Shown: positions 1 through 8,398, counted from the stretch's first letter. The stretch is DNA of 64,000 nucleotides from Oscillospiraceae bacterium (GCA_017461445.1 JAFTXW010000030.1:1-64000); one strand, 5' to 3'. The notes: generated by a model not told the origin, from the sequence alone. Made by a program: numbers and translations.

Positions 1-207
1 GAACAGGATGTTGCCACCGTTAGCGGAGGTCTCACGAACGAAGTTGTAAGCCTCTTCCAGCTTCTTAACGGTCTTCTGCAGGTCGATGATGTAGATACCG
101 TTACGCTCGGTGTAGATGTAGGGAGCCATTTTGGGGTTCCAGCGACGGGTCTGGTGACCGAAGTGGACACCGGCTTCCAGCAGTTGCTTCATAGATACGA
201 CAGCCAT
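1..207 (-). CDS. rpsB: 30S ribosomal protein S2, N-terminal part (runs off the left edge)
   Basis: The reverse strand encodes [20 protein letters not shown] followed by [20 protein letters not shown], the hallmark start of bacterial S2, a small-subunit protein needed for assembly with S1. Only the first 69 codons are present. The ATG at 205-207 is preceded by a GGAGAT ribosome site at 215-220. A strong sigma-A promoter lies about 130 bases upstream. In most Firmicutes tsf follows rpsB, but that would lie outside the window. No feature of the fragment is unusual. Confidence 0.97.
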   Translation of the reverse strand, partial: MAVVSMKQLLEAGVHFGHQTRRWNPKMAPYIYTERNGIYIIDLQKTVKKLEEAYNFVRETSANGGNILF

Positions 208-337
208 TTTTATAAATCTCCTTTTGTTTTTCCTCCACCCCGATCATCCCGCGCTGCCCGTCCGAATTCGGACACATGGGTACGCGATCCCCGGGTGTGT
301 GGTTTTGAATGTCATGGGTCAAAGCCCATGCCGAAAC

Positions 338-366
338 ATTATAGCTGATTGTTCCCTGTTTTGCAA
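338..366 (-). promoter_or_regulatory. sigma-A promoter of rpsB
   Basis: On the minus strand TTGCAA (361-366), a 17-base spacer and TATAAT (338-343) form a near-consensus promoter. The transcript would carry an untranslated leader of roughly 120 bases before rpsB. The leader contains GC-rich inverted segments (about 240-300), but no known S2 leader motif was recognised. Confidence 0.8.
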
Positions 367-410
367 GCATTATTTCTATAAAATTTCAAAAAATTTGAAA
401 GGTTTTTTAG

Positions 411-500
411 TTGAAAATGGAAAGTTGAAAATTGACAATTTATGGTATCGCCTCCGGCGATGAATTTAAAACGGATTCCCAAACTTTCAATTTTCAACTT
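411..500. repeat. intergenic palindromic repeat, GAAAGTTGAAAATTG type (family B)
   Basis: AAGTTGAAAATTGA at 422-435 is the exact inverse of TCAATTTTCAACTT at 487-500. A small GC palindrome (GCCTCCGGCGATG region) sits in the middle. Related copies occur at 2795-2910 and 7919-8006. The right arm reaches the stop codon of the next gene. Confidence 0.75.
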
Positions 501-781
501 CAGAAGGGCAGCGCGCTGCCCTTCCTCGGTACCCGGCAGTCGTCGCATTTTACGTCCACAAGTACGATGTCCGGGCCGATGCGGCGGATGCAGTTCCAGG
601 GGATCACATAATCATCGTGTCTGCCTGCCACGCCCAGAATGCGGCAGGGGCCGGGCACCACGATGGCGCAGACGTTTCCCTCCGGTACCTCCACCAGCAC
701 ATCGGTAATAAATCCCAGCCGCCGCCCATCGCTGACGCAGATCACTTCCTTGCACTGCAGCTGCGTGAATTTCATAGACAT
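500..781 (-). CDS. YlmC/YmxH-family PRC-barrel protein, sporulation-associated
   Basis: The product is 93 aa, starting MSMKFTQLQCKEVICVSDGR with GFITDVLVEVPEG and YVIPWNCIRRIGPDIVLVD, which matches the small PRC-barrel family (YlmC/YmxH) usually found directly downstream of sigG. The biochemical role is unknown; family members are linked to sporulation. The ATG at 779-781 has GGGAGGT at 789-795. A longer reading upstream exists but runs through a repeat, so the start with the ribosome site was chosen. The last ten residues (after CDDCR) come from a 20-bp palindrome at 505-524, suggesting that a repeat has extended the C terminus. Confidence 0.85.
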   Translation of the reverse strand: MSMKFTQLQCKEVICVSDGRRLGFITDVLVEVPEGNVCAIVVPGPCRILGVAGRHDDYVIPWNCIRRIGPDIVLVDVKCDDCRVPRKGSALPF

Positions 782-849
782 AGCCCAGACCTCCCTGTGG
801 TTTTGGTTCAGACTATGCTGTGGAAGTGCGGATTTAGAACAGAAATATT

Positions 850-992
850 GTAGGGGAGGGTCTTGACCCTCCCGCCCAAAATCCGCCAGGATTTTGGGAT
901 TTCCCGAAGGGAAATAAATCATTATGATCGCCTGCGGCGATGTGATTTTGCCCGCGGGCAAAATCACCGGGAGGGTCAAGACCCTCCCCTAC
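850..992. repeat. palindromic repeat, GTAGGGGAGGGTCTTGACCC type (family C), long form
   Basis: The ends are inverted copies: GTAGGGGAGGGTCTTGACCC at the left and GGGTCAAGACCCTCCCCTAC at the right. Three further small palindromes lie inside (AAAATCC...GGATTTT, TTTCCCGAAGGGAAA, GATTTTGCCCGCGGGCAAAATC). The shape is that of a MITE-like or REP-like element. A 28-bp short form is at 14077-14104 and a diverged one at 10091-10119. It lies between sigG and the ylmC-like gene. Confidence 0.8.
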
Positions 993-999
993 ACACATA

Positions 1000-1779
1000 T
1001 CAGGAAATGCTTACGGATTTGCGCATGGCACCGATGGCCCCCTTCTCTAACCGGGACACCTGGGCCTGGGAAATGCCTAAGTGGTTGGCTACCTCCATCT
1101 GGGTCTTGCCGTCGTAGAAGCGCAGGGACAGGATCTCCTTTTCCCGGTCATTCAGGGCCTTAAAGGCGTTTTGCAGGGTGATGTGCTCCATCCAGCCGTC
1201 CTCGGTGTTTTTGGTGTCCCGCACCTGATCCATGACGGTGAGCGGGTCGCCGCCGTCGGAGTAGACCGGGTCGTACAGACTCACCGGGGCGCAGACCGCG
1301 TCCAGGGCCTGGCTCACGTCCTCCAAAGGGATATCCAGCTCTTTCGATATTTCTTCCAGGGTAGGCTCCCGGCCCAGGCGGAGGGTCTGGGCTTCCTTGC
1401 ATTGGAGCACCCGGTAGGCCACATCCCGGATGGAGCGGCTGACCCGGATGGCACTGTTGTCCCGGAGGTATCTTCTGACCTCCCCCGCGATCATAGGCAC
1501 GCCGTAGGTGGAAAAGCGCACCTGCTTGTCCGGGTCGAAATTGGAAATGGCCTTGATAAGGCCAATACAGCCCACCTGGAACAGGTCGTCGGGGCACTCG
1601 CCCCGCTTGTCGAACCGCTGGATAACGCTGAGCACCAGCCGCAGATTCCCTTCAATGAGCTTTTCCCGGGCGGCTTCATCTCCCTCCCGGGCCCGGCGGA
1701 GAAGGGTATCCATCTCCACCTGGGACAAAACGTTCAGCCTGGATGTGTTCACGCCGCAGATCTCTACTTTTCCCTGCAT
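1000..1779 (-). CDS. sigG: RNA polymerase sporulation sigma factor SigG
   Basis: The 259-aa product begins MQGKVEICGVNTSRLNVLSQ, the N-terminal signature of sigma-G, which drives late forespore transcription. Region 2 is recognisable as DLFQVGCIGLIKAISNFD and RFSTYGVPMIAGEVRRYLRD; region 4 ends with the helix-turn-helix GISQAQVSRLEKGAI. Length matches the family. The ATG at 1777-1779 has GGAGGTT at 1784-1790; an upstream in-frame extension lacks a ribosome site. The usual partners spoIIGA and sigE are not adjacent; the gene faces a non-coding strand-switch region. Its presence marks the organism as an endospore former. Confidence 0.96.
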   Translation of the reverse strand: MQGKVEICGVNTSRLNVLSQVEMDTLLRRAREGDEAAREKLIEGNLRLVLSVIQRFDKRGECPDDLFQVGCIGLIKAISNFDPDKQVRFSTYGVPMIAGEVRRYLRDNSAIRVSRSIRDVAYRVLQCKEAQTLRLGREPTLEEISKELDIPLEDVSQALDAVCAPVSLYDPVYSDGGDPLTVMDQVRDTKNTEDGWMEHITLQNAFKALNDREKEILSLRFYDGKTQMEVANHLGISQAQVSRLEKGAIGAMRKSVSIS

Positions 1780-2074
1780 GTGTAACCTCCTGTGTATTTC
1801 CTGCCTTCGCAGGGGCTGATGCCTACATCGCCCCCTGCAAAGCATTGTTAGGAAAAGTATTTCCAGCCCCGGCAGAAACATACAGGAAACCTTTTTGTCG
1901 GTTTTTCACAAAAATTTTTTTGTGCGCTGATTGCGTCAACGGATTTTGACAGCATTTTTTCGCAGCTTTCAAACTTTTTCATCCGAATCTGTCAGGAAGT
2001 TTCTTCCGCCGAGCGGTAACGTAACACGCTCCCTCCATCGGTTTTTGCGGAATTATGCAAACCGGGGCCGCCTT

Positions 2075-2210
2075 TTTTCCACAGGATGGCACCCCAGTGG
2101 AAAGAGGGAAAATACCTGTTGATAACTCAGAGTTTTCCACATTCTCAACAGGTTTTTCCACAAGAGTTTTCCACAGGCTGCCGGGGGGTGTGGAAAAGAC
2201 GTGTGGATTA
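2075..2210. other. cluster of DnaA-box-like nonamers; candidate replication origin
   Basis: TTTTCCACA occurs at 2075-2083, 2133-2141, 2154-2162 and 2167-2175; reverse-orientation TGTGGAAAA is at 2189-2197 and TGTGGATTA at 2202-2210. Each differs from the Firmicute DnaA box TTATCCACA by one base. A TTGATAAC segment lies at 2119-2126, and a near match, TTTACCACA, lies near 2268-2276. Genes diverge from this non-coding stretch (1780-2472), as they do at bacterial origins. dnaA and dnaN are not in the window, so a DnaA-titration or regulatory locus is equally possible. I saw no gene in 1780-2314. Confidence 0.5.
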
Positions 2211-2315
2211 ACATAAAAATCTCCGACAGCTTTCGACCAGCTTCCCACTTTTTCGCGGGTCGTGTTTTTTACCACAGGGAAAAGTTTGTGCAAAAATTAG
2301 GACTTGACAACTTCT

Positions 2316-2381
2316 TGGAGTTAGGATTTTTCTGATGCTTGCCCCTAATTCCTCACTCCTAACTCCTAATTCCTAACTGAA
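2316..2381. repeat. intergenic palindromic repeat, TAGGAATTAGGAGTTAGGAA type (family A)
   Basis: Left arm GGAGTTAGGATT, right arm CTAATTCCTCACTCCTAACT followed by CCTAATTCCTAACT. Related copies lie at 5036-5095, 11045-11132, 15944-16012, 17315-17360 and near 18580. Confidence 0.7.
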
Positions 2382-2402
2382 AAATATTTTTTCAAAAGGG
2401 GG

Positions 2403-2431
2403 TTGATTTTGTTTGGAAAAGACGCTATAAT
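2403..2431 (+). promoter_or_regulatory. sigma-A promoter of rpsT
   Basis: TTGATT (2403-2408), 17-base spacer, TATAAT (2426-2431), about 40 bases upstream of the rpsT start. Confidence 0.8.
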
Positions 2432-2472
2432 GTGAAACTGTATGAAAATAACGAGAACAGGAGGTGCCACAA

Positions 2473-2736
2473 ATGCCCAACATCAAGTCCTCTAAGAAGG
2501 ATGTCCTCTCTTCCAAGATCGCTTACGAGAAGAACAAGGCTAACAAGTCCGAGCTGAAGACCAACCTGAAGAAGTTCGACGCTGCTCTGGTCGCCGGTGA
2601 CAAGGCTGTCGCTGAGGCTGCTTACAAGCAGGCTGTCAAGGCTGTTGACCAGGCTGTCAACAAGGGTCTTCTGCACAAGAACAACGCTGCCCGCAAGAAG
2701 AGCAGCATGACTCTGAAGCTGAACAAGCTGGCCTGA
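2473..2736 (+). CDS. rpsT: 30S ribosomal protein S20
   Basis: The 87-aa lysine- and alanine-rich product starts MPNIKSSKKDVLSSKIAYEK and ends with NKGLLHKNNAARKKSSMTLK, the conserved C terminus of S20, which binds 16S rRNA near the 5' domain and helix 44. The ATG at 2473 follows AGGAGG at 2459-2464 with normal spacing; a GTG at 2464 lies inside the ribosome site and was rejected. It is monocistronic, with its own promoter and a strong terminator at 2752-2783. Codons are highly biased, as expected for a ribosomal protein. Confidence 0.96.
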   Translation: MPNIKSSKKDVLSSKIAYEKNKANKSELKTNLKKFDAALVAGDKAVAEAAYKQAVKAVDQAVNKGLLHKNNAARKKSSMTLKLNKLA

Positions 2737-2751
2737 TTTCTCTGAAAATAT

Positions 2752-2783
2752 CTCCCTCCCGACTTACCCGGAGGGAGTTTTTT
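2752..2783 (+). terminator. intrinsic terminator of rpsT
   Basis: CTCCCTCC (2752-2759) pairs with GGAGGGAG (2770-2777), followed by six T residues. Confidence 0.9.
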
Positions 2784-2794
2784 CATTTTATTAT

Positions 2795-2910
2795 AGTTGA
2801 AAGTTGAAAATTGAAAGTGGAAAGTTATTGTATTGCCTGCGGCAATGAATTATAATAGTCCCCGAAAGGGGACACCATAACTTTCAACTGTCCACTTTCC
2901 ACTTTCAACT
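2795..2910. repeat. intergenic palindromic repeat, family B
   Basis: AGTTGAAAGTTGAAAATTG at the left and CACTTTCCACTTTCAACT at the right are inverted; small hairpins TTGCCTGCGGCAA and GTCCCCGAAAGGGGAC sit inside. It fills the gap between rpsT and recG. Confidence 0.75.
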
Positions 2911-2933
2911 CTATATATGCGGAGGTGAGGTAA

Positions 2934-4982
2934 ATGGCAAAGCTTTCCGATTCCATAACCATCCTGAAGGGCGTTGGCCCGGCGAAGGCGAAGCAGTTCG
3001 CCAATCTGAATATTTTTACCCTGCGGGATCTGATCTGCCATTTCCCCCGGGGCTATGAGGACCGAACGAAGCTGGTGCCCATCGAGAAGCTGGAGGTGGA
3101 TGTGCCTGCCTGCTTCAAGGCCATGGTCATGAACACCCCCCGGACCAGCCACATCCGCAAGGGTCTGGACATCACGAAGGTCCAGGTGGCGGATCACACC
3201 GCCCGGCTGACCCTGACTTTCTTTAATTCCAAATTCGTATCCGACCAGCTGCAATACGGCAGGGAGTACATTTTTTACGGGGCTGTCAGCGGGGATTTCA
3301 TCGGCTTCAATATGACAAATCCCGCCTTTGAAAGCCTGGATTCCCAGCCCGTGACCACCCGGCGGGTGCTGCCTATCTATCCACTGACCGCTGGGCTGAA
3401 CAATGGCTCTGTCCTGCGGGCAGTGCGGCAGGCCCTTGCCATCTGTGATCCCCCGGCGGAGATCATCCCCGAGGAGGTGCGGCAAAAGTACGGCATCCTG
3501 CCCGCCGAGCGGGCCTACTATGCCATCCATGAGCCTGCTTCCATGGCGGAGGCGGAGCTGGCGAAAAAGCGGCTGATTTTTGAGGAATTTTTCGTGTTTT
3601 CCGCAGGCCTGTCTCTTATGCGGGCAGCCCGGGCGGAGAAAAGAACTGCCCCCTACACCAATTTCGAAATGCGGCCCTTCTATGCTTCCCTGCCCTTTAC
3701 CTTAACAGGTGCCCAGCAGCGGGCGGTGGAGGAGATTTTGAACGATTTCCGCCGGGGCGCACCCATGAATCGCCTGATTCAGGGCGATGTGGGCAGCGGC
3801 AAGACCATGGTGGCGGCAGCGGCAGCCTACTGCGCCGCAGGGAACCACAAGCAGACGGCCCTGATGGCTCCCACGGAAATTCTGGCGGAGCAGCATTTTG
3901 CTTCCCTCAATAAGATATTCGAGCCGCTGGGCATCACCGTGGCCCTGCTGACCGGCTCCATGACGGTCAAGCAAAAGCGCATCGTCCGGGAGCGGATCGC
4001 CTCCGGCGAGGTGCAGGTGGCGGTAGGCACCCATGCCCTCTTGACGGACGCTACCCAATTCCAGGACCTGGGGCTGGTGGTGGCGGACGAGCAGCACCGC
4101 TTCGGCGTGGCCCAGCGGGCGAAGCTCTCCGCCAAGGGCGACGACCCCCATCTGCTGGTCATGTCGGCAACCCCCATTCCCCGGACATTGGCCCTGCTGA
4201 TGTACGGCGACCTGGAGGTGTCCATTCTGGATGAGCTGCCCCCGGGGCGGGAGGCGGTGGATACCTTCCTGGTAGGAGAAAGCTACCGCCCCCGGATCAA
4301 TGCCTTTATCCGCAAGCAGGTGGCGGAGGGGCACCAGTGCTTCGTGGTCTGCCCCGCCGTGGAGGAAAACGAGGAATTGGGCATCAAAGCAGCCACCGTC
4401 TGGGCGGATACTTTGCAGCAGACGGTGTTCCCCGACCTGCGGATCGCCCTGCTTCACGGACAGATGAAGGGCGCGGAAAAGGAAGCGGCCATGGCCTCTT
4501 TTGCCCGGGGCGAGGCGGATGTAATGGTGGCGACCACCGTTATCGAAGTGGGCGTGGACGTTCCTAACGCTACCCTAATGGTCATCGAGGACGCGGACCG
4601 TTTCGGCCTGAGCCAGCTACACCAGCTGCGGGGCCGGGTAGGCCGGGGCAAGGCGAAAAGCTATTGCATTCTCACCTCTCATAACCGCAACACCGAAACC
4701 CTACAGCGTTTAAAAGCCCTGTGTAAGACCACCGACGGCTTTAAAATTGCCGAGGAGGACTTAAAGCTCCGGGGCCCCGGCGATTTCTTCGGCTCCCGGC
4801 AGTCGGGCCTGCCTGCCTTCCGGGTGGCGGATCTCAGCTTTGATATGGCGACCTTAAAGGATGCCCAGCAGGCTTCCGCGGACTGGATCGATGCCCACGG
4901 CACCTCCGACACACCCGAAGCCGCCGCCCTCCGGGAGCGCATCGGTGAACTTTTCCAGCGGGCAGAGGGAACAATGAATTAA
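2934..4982 (+). CDS. recG: ATP-dependent DNA helicase RecG
   Basis: The 682-aa product remodels stalled replication forks and branch-migrates Holliday junctions. It starts with ILKGVGPAKAKQFANLNIF and the RDLICHFPRGYEDR wedge-domain region. The helicase motifs are clear: Walker A GDVGSGKT (about residue 285), DEQH box VVADEQHRFGV, SATPIPRTLALLMYGDL, and the RecG-specific QLHQLRGRVGRGKAKSYC. Length is typical. ATG at 2934 has GGAGGTGAGG just upstream. In Bacillus recG follows the yloU-yloV pair; here those homologues lie 3 kb downstream, so the neighbourhood is partly conserved. No terminator is obvious after it. Confidence 0.96.
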   Translation: MAKLSDSITILKGVGPAKAKQFANLNIFTLRDLICHFPRGYEDRTKLVPIEKLEVDVPACFKAMVMNTPRTSHIRKGLDITKVQVADHTARLTLTFFNSKFVSDQLQYGREYIFYGAVSGDFIGFNMTNPAFESLDSQPVTTRRVLPIYPLTAGLNNGSVLRAVRQALAICDPPAEIIPEEVRQKYGILPAERAYYAIHEPASMAEAELAKKRLIFEEFFVFSAGLSLMRAARAEKRTAPYTNFEMRPFYASLPFTLTGAQQRAVEEILNDFRRGAPMNRLIQGDVGSGKTMVAAAAAYCAAGNHKQTALMAPTEILAEQHFASLNKIFEPLGITVALLTGSMTVKQKRIVRERIASGEVQVAVGTHALLTDATQFQDLGLVVADEQHRFGVAQRAKLSAKGDDPHLLVMSATPIPRTLALLMYGDLEVSILDELPPGREAVDTFLVGESYRPRINAFIRKQVAEGHQCFVVCPAVEENEELGIKAATVWADTLQQTVFPDLRIALLHGQMKGAEKEAAMASFARGEADVMVATTVIEVGVDVPNATLMVIEDADRFGLSQLHQLRGRVGRGKAKSYCILTSHNRNTETLQRLKALCKTTDGFKIAEEDLKLRGPGDFFGSRQSGLPAFRVADLSFDMATLKDAQQASADWIDAHGTSDTPEAAALRERIGELFQRAEGTMN

Positions 4983-5035
4983 ACAGACATAATTTATTCA
5001 AATATCCGTGTTAAAGTGATTTTGTACATTTGCGG

Positions 5036-5095
5036 TAATTAGGAATGCGGAATTTCGCCTGCAGCAAGGTGTATTCCTAACTCCTAATTCCTCAC
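5036..5095. repeat. intergenic palindromic repeat, family A
   Basis: TAATTAGGAATGCGGAATT at the left, ATTCCTAACTCCTAATTCCT at the right, with a CCTGCAGCAAGG centre. Confidence 0.7.
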
Positions 5096-5122
5096 TTTAC
5101 AAAAGGAAAGGAATGATACATA

Positions 5123-6124
5123 ATGAAGCGACTGTTTGCGTATTTGGCGGCTGTCTGTCTGGTATTGTCCGTGGTGCCTATGGCTTTTGCGGAGGAAACG
5201 GAGCCTGAGGGCGTCATTTCCTCCGAGGCGGCTGTGGCAGAGGAGCCTACGGAGGAGACCCGACCGGAAAACGCCTGCGGCGATGAGCTGACCTGGGAGT
5301 TCAAGGACGGCACCCTGACCATCACTGGCAGCGGCCCCATGGATGATTTTTCCGAAGGTGCTCCCTGGGAGGAGTACAAGGACAAGATCCAGGTGGTAGT
5401 CCTGTCCGGCAAGGTCAGCACCGTGGGCGCGGGGGCCTTTACGGACTACGATAACCTGATCGCTGTGGATTTCGGCACCGCCCTCCAGGAGATCGGCACC
5501 GCCGCCTTTAAAAACTGTGACGGTCTGACCACCATCTCCCTGCCCGATACCTTCCGCCGGTTCGGCGAGGAATCCTTCATGGGCTGCTCCGATCTGACGG
5601 AGATCCATTGCGACGGCGGTATGCCCTCCTTCAACCAGAACTGCCTGTGGAACACCTGGGCCAAGATCTACTTCCCCGAAGAGCGTCCCTGGCCCCTGGA
5701 GCATATCATGCAGCTGGAGGAGGCCTTCAAGGGCCGCATCGAGTTCCTGGCCTCCGACGGCTCTGACCCCTATGTGCCCACTGAGCCCACAGAGGAAACC
5801 GAGAAAGCGACAGAGCCTACGGAGACTGTTCCCCCCACGACCGTCCCTCCCACCACCGAAGCACCCACCGAACCTCCCGTGACCGAACAGGCCACCGTTC
5901 CGCCCACCTCCGAGGAACCCACAGAGGCCCCCACCGAAGCCCCCGTGGAGACGGAGCCTGTCCCCGAGACCACCGAAGTGCCGGAAACGGAGCCGGAAAT
6001 GCCCACAGAGGAAGCTGACCTGGAAAATACCGCCCGGGGCGGCTTCGGCGGCCTTGCCATCATTTCCGGCGTCATGTGCCTTCTGATCATCGGCGGTCTG
6101 GTTTTCCGCCGTCGGAAATTCTGA
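5123..6124 (+). CDS. secreted, membrane-anchored LRR_5 (BspA-like) protein with Thr/Pro/Glu-rich stalk
   Basis: The 333-aa product has a signal peptide (MKRLFAYLAAVCLVLSVVPM then AFA), a globular part with LRR_5/BspA-like strands (AFTDYDNLIAVDFGTALQEI, AAFKNCDGLTTISLP, SFMGCSDLTEIHC), and about 85 residues of PTE/PTT repeats ending in a membrane anchor (GGLAIISGVMCLLIIGGLVF) and RRRKF. There is no LPXTG motif, so it is a TM-anchored surface protein, probably adhesive or ligand-binding. The ligand cannot be inferred. ATG at 5123 follows AAAGGAAAGG. It stands alone and is followed by a terminator. The low-complexity stalk could vary in length between strains. Confidence 0.8.
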   Translation: MKRLFAYLAAVCLVLSVVPMAFAEETEPEGVISSEAAVAEEPTEETRPENACGDELTWEFKDGTLTITGSGPMDDFSEGAPWEEYKDKIQVVVLSGKVSTVGAGAFTDYDNLIAVDFGTALQEIGTAAFKNCDGLTTISLPDTFRRFGEESFMGCSDLTEIHCDGGMPSFNQNCLWNTWAKIYFPEERPWPLEHIMQLEEAFKGRIEFLASDGSDPYVPTEPTEETEKATEPTETVPPTTVPPTTEAPTEPPVTEQATVPPTSEEPTEAPTEAPVETEPVPETTEVPETEPEMPTEEADLENTARGGFGGLAIISGVMCLLIIGGLVFRRRKF

Positions 6125-6179
6125 TCCGCATGGGAAACACGTTGATTTGTGCAACGTGCCTGCGAAATTTATCCAATAT

Positions 6180-6225
6180 CTTCCGGGAAAATCACCCATT
6201 TTCGGGCTTTCCCGGAAGTTTTTTT
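6180..6225 (+). terminator. intrinsic terminator after the LRR protein gene
   Basis: CTTCCGGGAAA (6180-6190) pairs with TTTCCCGGAAG (6208-6218), followed by seven T residues. Confidence 0.9.
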
Positions 6226-6253
6226 GTATGGAAGAGAAAATTTAAAAAAATGG

Positions 6254-6282
6254 TTGTAAGTTCATAAAAAATGATGTAAAAT
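6254..6282 (+). promoter_or_regulatory. sigma-A promoter of gpmI
   Basis: TTGTAA (6254-6259), 17-base spacer, TAAAAT (6277-6282). Confidence 0.7.
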
Positions 6283-6340
6283 AATACAATCAATAGAATG
6301 CAAAATTACGCGATAAACTCGCTTTTTGGAGGTAATACTC

Positions 6341-7900
6341 ATGGAAAAACCCATTGTTCTCGTAATCATGGACGGCGTCGGCAAGGGTGACGGCGGCAGC
6401 GGCGATGCTGTCGTGGTCGCAAACACCCCCACGCTGGACAACCTGCTCGCCACCTGCCCCCATACTTACCTGAAGGCCCATGGCACCGCCGTCGGTCTGC
6501 CCAGCGATGATGATATGGGCAACTCTGAGGTGGGCCACAACGCACTGGGCTGCGGTCAGGTCTATTCCCAGGGTGCCAAGCTGGTTGGCGAATCCATCGA
6601 AAACGGATCCCTGTACGCATCCAACACCTGGAAGGAACTGGTTGCCAACGCAGAGGGCAAGGCTATGCATTTCCTGGGCCTGCTGTCCGACGGCAACGTC
6701 CACTCCAACATCAACCACCTGATTGCCCTGCTGCGTCAGGCTCACGCCGAGGGCGTGAAGAAGGCCTACTGCCACATCCTGCTGGACGGCCGTGACGTGC
6801 CCGCCACCTCCGCTCTGGAATATGTGGAGATGCTGGAAAATGTTCTGGCTGAGCTGAACACCGAGGGCTGCGACTATGCCATCGCCTCCGGCGGCGGCCG
6901 TATGCAGGTCACCATGGACCGCTACGAAGCCAACTGGGCCATGGTCGAAAAGGGCTGGCGCACCCACGTTCAGGGCCAGGGCCGCCTGTTCGCTTCCGCT
7001 AAGGAGGCCATCGAGACCTACCGGGCCGAGACCGGCTGCATTGACCAGGACCTGCCCGCCTTTGTCGTTGCTCGCAACGGCGAGCCTGTTGCGAAGATCG
7101 CAAACGGCGACAGCGTGATCCTGTTCAACTTCCGCGGCGACCGTGCTCAGGAAATTTCCCTGGCCTTCGACCGCAAGGACTTCGACAAGTTCGACCGGGG
7201 CGACTACACCGGTGTCAAGTTTGCCGGTATGCTGCAGTATGACGGCGACCTGAATATCCCCGAGAACTACCTGGTCCAGCCCCCCGTTATCACCAACACC
7301 CTGACCGAGGTTCTGTGCGCCGCCGGCATCCACGAGTATGCCCTGTCCGAGACCCAGAAGTACGGCCACGTCACCTATTTCTGGAACGGCAACCGCTCCG
7401 GCAAGGTGGATGAGAGCCTGGAAGTCTACGAGGAGATCCCCTCCGATGTCATCCCCTTCGAGCAGGCTCCCGCCATGAAGTCCAAGGAGATCACCGAGAA
7501 GATGGTGGAGAACATGGCCTCCAAGAAGTTCCAGTTCCTGCGCTGCAACTTCCCCAACGGCGACATGGTTGGCCACACCGGCGTGATGGACGCTGTGGTC
7601 TACGCTATGGAGTGTGTTGACAATGGTCTGAAGGCTATCATCGAGGCCGCTGACAAGTACGGCTACACTGTGCTGATCACCGCCGACCATGGCAACGCCG
7701 ACCAGATGACCGAAACCAAGAAGGGCAAGACCTCCGTCCGTACCGCCCACTCCCTGAACCCCGTCCCCTTCATCATCTACGACAAGGATCACGACTGGAA
7801 GATCCTGGAGGGTAGCTACGGCCTGGCAAACGTTGCCCCCACCGTCGTCAAGATGATGGGCCTGACCGCTCCCGAGTGCTGGGAAGCAAGCATGGTGTAA
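6341..7900 (+). CDS. gpmI: 2,3-bisphosphoglycerate-independent phosphoglycerate mutase
   Basis: This glycolytic enzyme interconverts 3- and 2-phosphoglycerate through a phosphoserine intermediate and needs Mn2+. The 519-aa product starts MEKPIVLVIMDGVGKGD; the catalytic serine sits in DDDMGNSEVGHNALGCGQ. Other active-site blocks are HILLDGRDVPATSALEY, FNFRGDRAQEISLAF, NFPNGDMVGHTGVMDA and ITADHGNADQM. ATG at 6341 is preceded by TTGGAGGT; an earlier in-frame start lies upstream of that site. It is not clustered with other glycolytic genes here, and codon bias suggests high expression. Confidence 0.97.
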   Translation: MEKPIVLVIMDGVGKGDGGSGDAVVVANTPTLDNLLATCPHTYLKAHGTAVGLPSDDDMGNSEVGHNALGCGQVYSQGAKLVGESIENGSLYASNTWKELVANAEGKAMHFLGLLSDGNVHSNINHLIALLRQAHAEGVKKAYCHILLDGRDVPATSALEYVEMLENVLAELNTEGCDYAIASGGGRMQVTMDRYEANWAMVEKGWRTHVQGQGRLFASAKEAIETYRAETGCIDQDLPAFVVARNGEPVAKIANGDSVILFNFRGDRAQEISLAFDRKDFDKFDRGDYTGVKFAGMLQYDGDLNIPENYLVQPPVITNTLTEVLCAAGIHEYALSETQKYGHVTYFWNGNRSGKVDESLEVYEEIPSDVIPFEQAPAMKSKEITEKMVENMASKKFQFLRCNFPNGDMVGHTGVMDAVVYAMECVDNGLKAIIEAADKYGYTVLITADHGNADQMTETKKGKTSVRTAHSLNPVPFIIYDKDHDWKILEGSYGLANVAPTVVKMMGLTAPECWEASMV

Positions 7901-7918
7901 GCGGCTGCTTCGCATCCG

Positions 7919-8006
7919 TAATTGAAAATTGAAAATGTAAAATTGAAAATTTCATCTATGAAATTCTAATTTTCAACTTTCAATTTTCAACTTTCAACTT
8001 TTAATT
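7919..8006. repeat. intergenic palindromic repeat, family B
   Basis: TAATTGAAAATTGAAAATG at the left and TTTCAATTTTCAACTTTCAA at the right, centred on TTTCATCTATGAAA. No GC-rich core. Confidence 0.75.
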
Positions 8007-8024
8007 TATTGGAGGTACTGATCT

Positions 8025-8378
8025 ATGATCCGTCACGAAAATGCAAACGGCAGCGTCAATGTCAGCACCGGCGTTTATACCGACATCGTTGGCACCGCTG
8101 CATCTAACTGCTTCGGCGTCAAGGGCATGGCTGCCCGCAGCGTAACCGATGGCCTGTACCATCTGCTGCGCAAAGAGTCCGTGGGCAAGGGCGTCCGCGT
8201 CCAGTTCCATGAGGACAATACCATTTCCATCGACCTGCACATCATTGTGGACAACGGCGTGAATCTGACCGCCGTGGGCGCGTCCATCATTTCCGAGGTG
8301 CGCTATGTTGTCACCCAGCATACTGGCACCGAAGTCCGTGCCGTAAACGTTTATATCGATTCTATGAGTATCGGTTAA
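8025..8378 (+). CDS. Asp23/Gls24-family envelope stress protein (YloU-like)
   Basis: The 117-aa product has the family core YTDIVGTAASNCFGVKGMA, ISIDLHIIVDNGVNL and EVRYVVTQHTGTEVRAVNVY. Members are small cytoplasmic proteins, some tethered at the membrane, linked to envelope stress. The gene ends 20 bases before the fakA-like gene, the same pairing as yloU-yloV in Bacillus, so the two are very likely co-transcribed. ATG at 8025 has TTGGAGGT upstream. No independent promoter was evident in the repeat-filled gap before it. Confidence 0.9.
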   Translation: MIRHENANGSVNVSTGVYTDIVGTAASNCFGVKGMAARSVTDGLYHLLRKESVGKGVRVQFHEDNTISIDLHIIVDNGVNLTAVGASIISEVRYVVTQHTGTEVRAVNVYIDSMSIG

Positions 8379-8398
8379 GTAATCGGAGGTATCACAAA

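Noticed and set aside
850-992. Palindrome considered as sigG terminator
   Set aside because: No T-run on the minus strand and near-identical ends occur elsewhere, so it was called as a repeat; it may still stop transcription.
6290-7915. 541-codon open frame on the minus strand
   Set aside because: It mirrors gpmI; highly biased codons leave the opposite strand open. The plus-strand protein has all mutase motifs.
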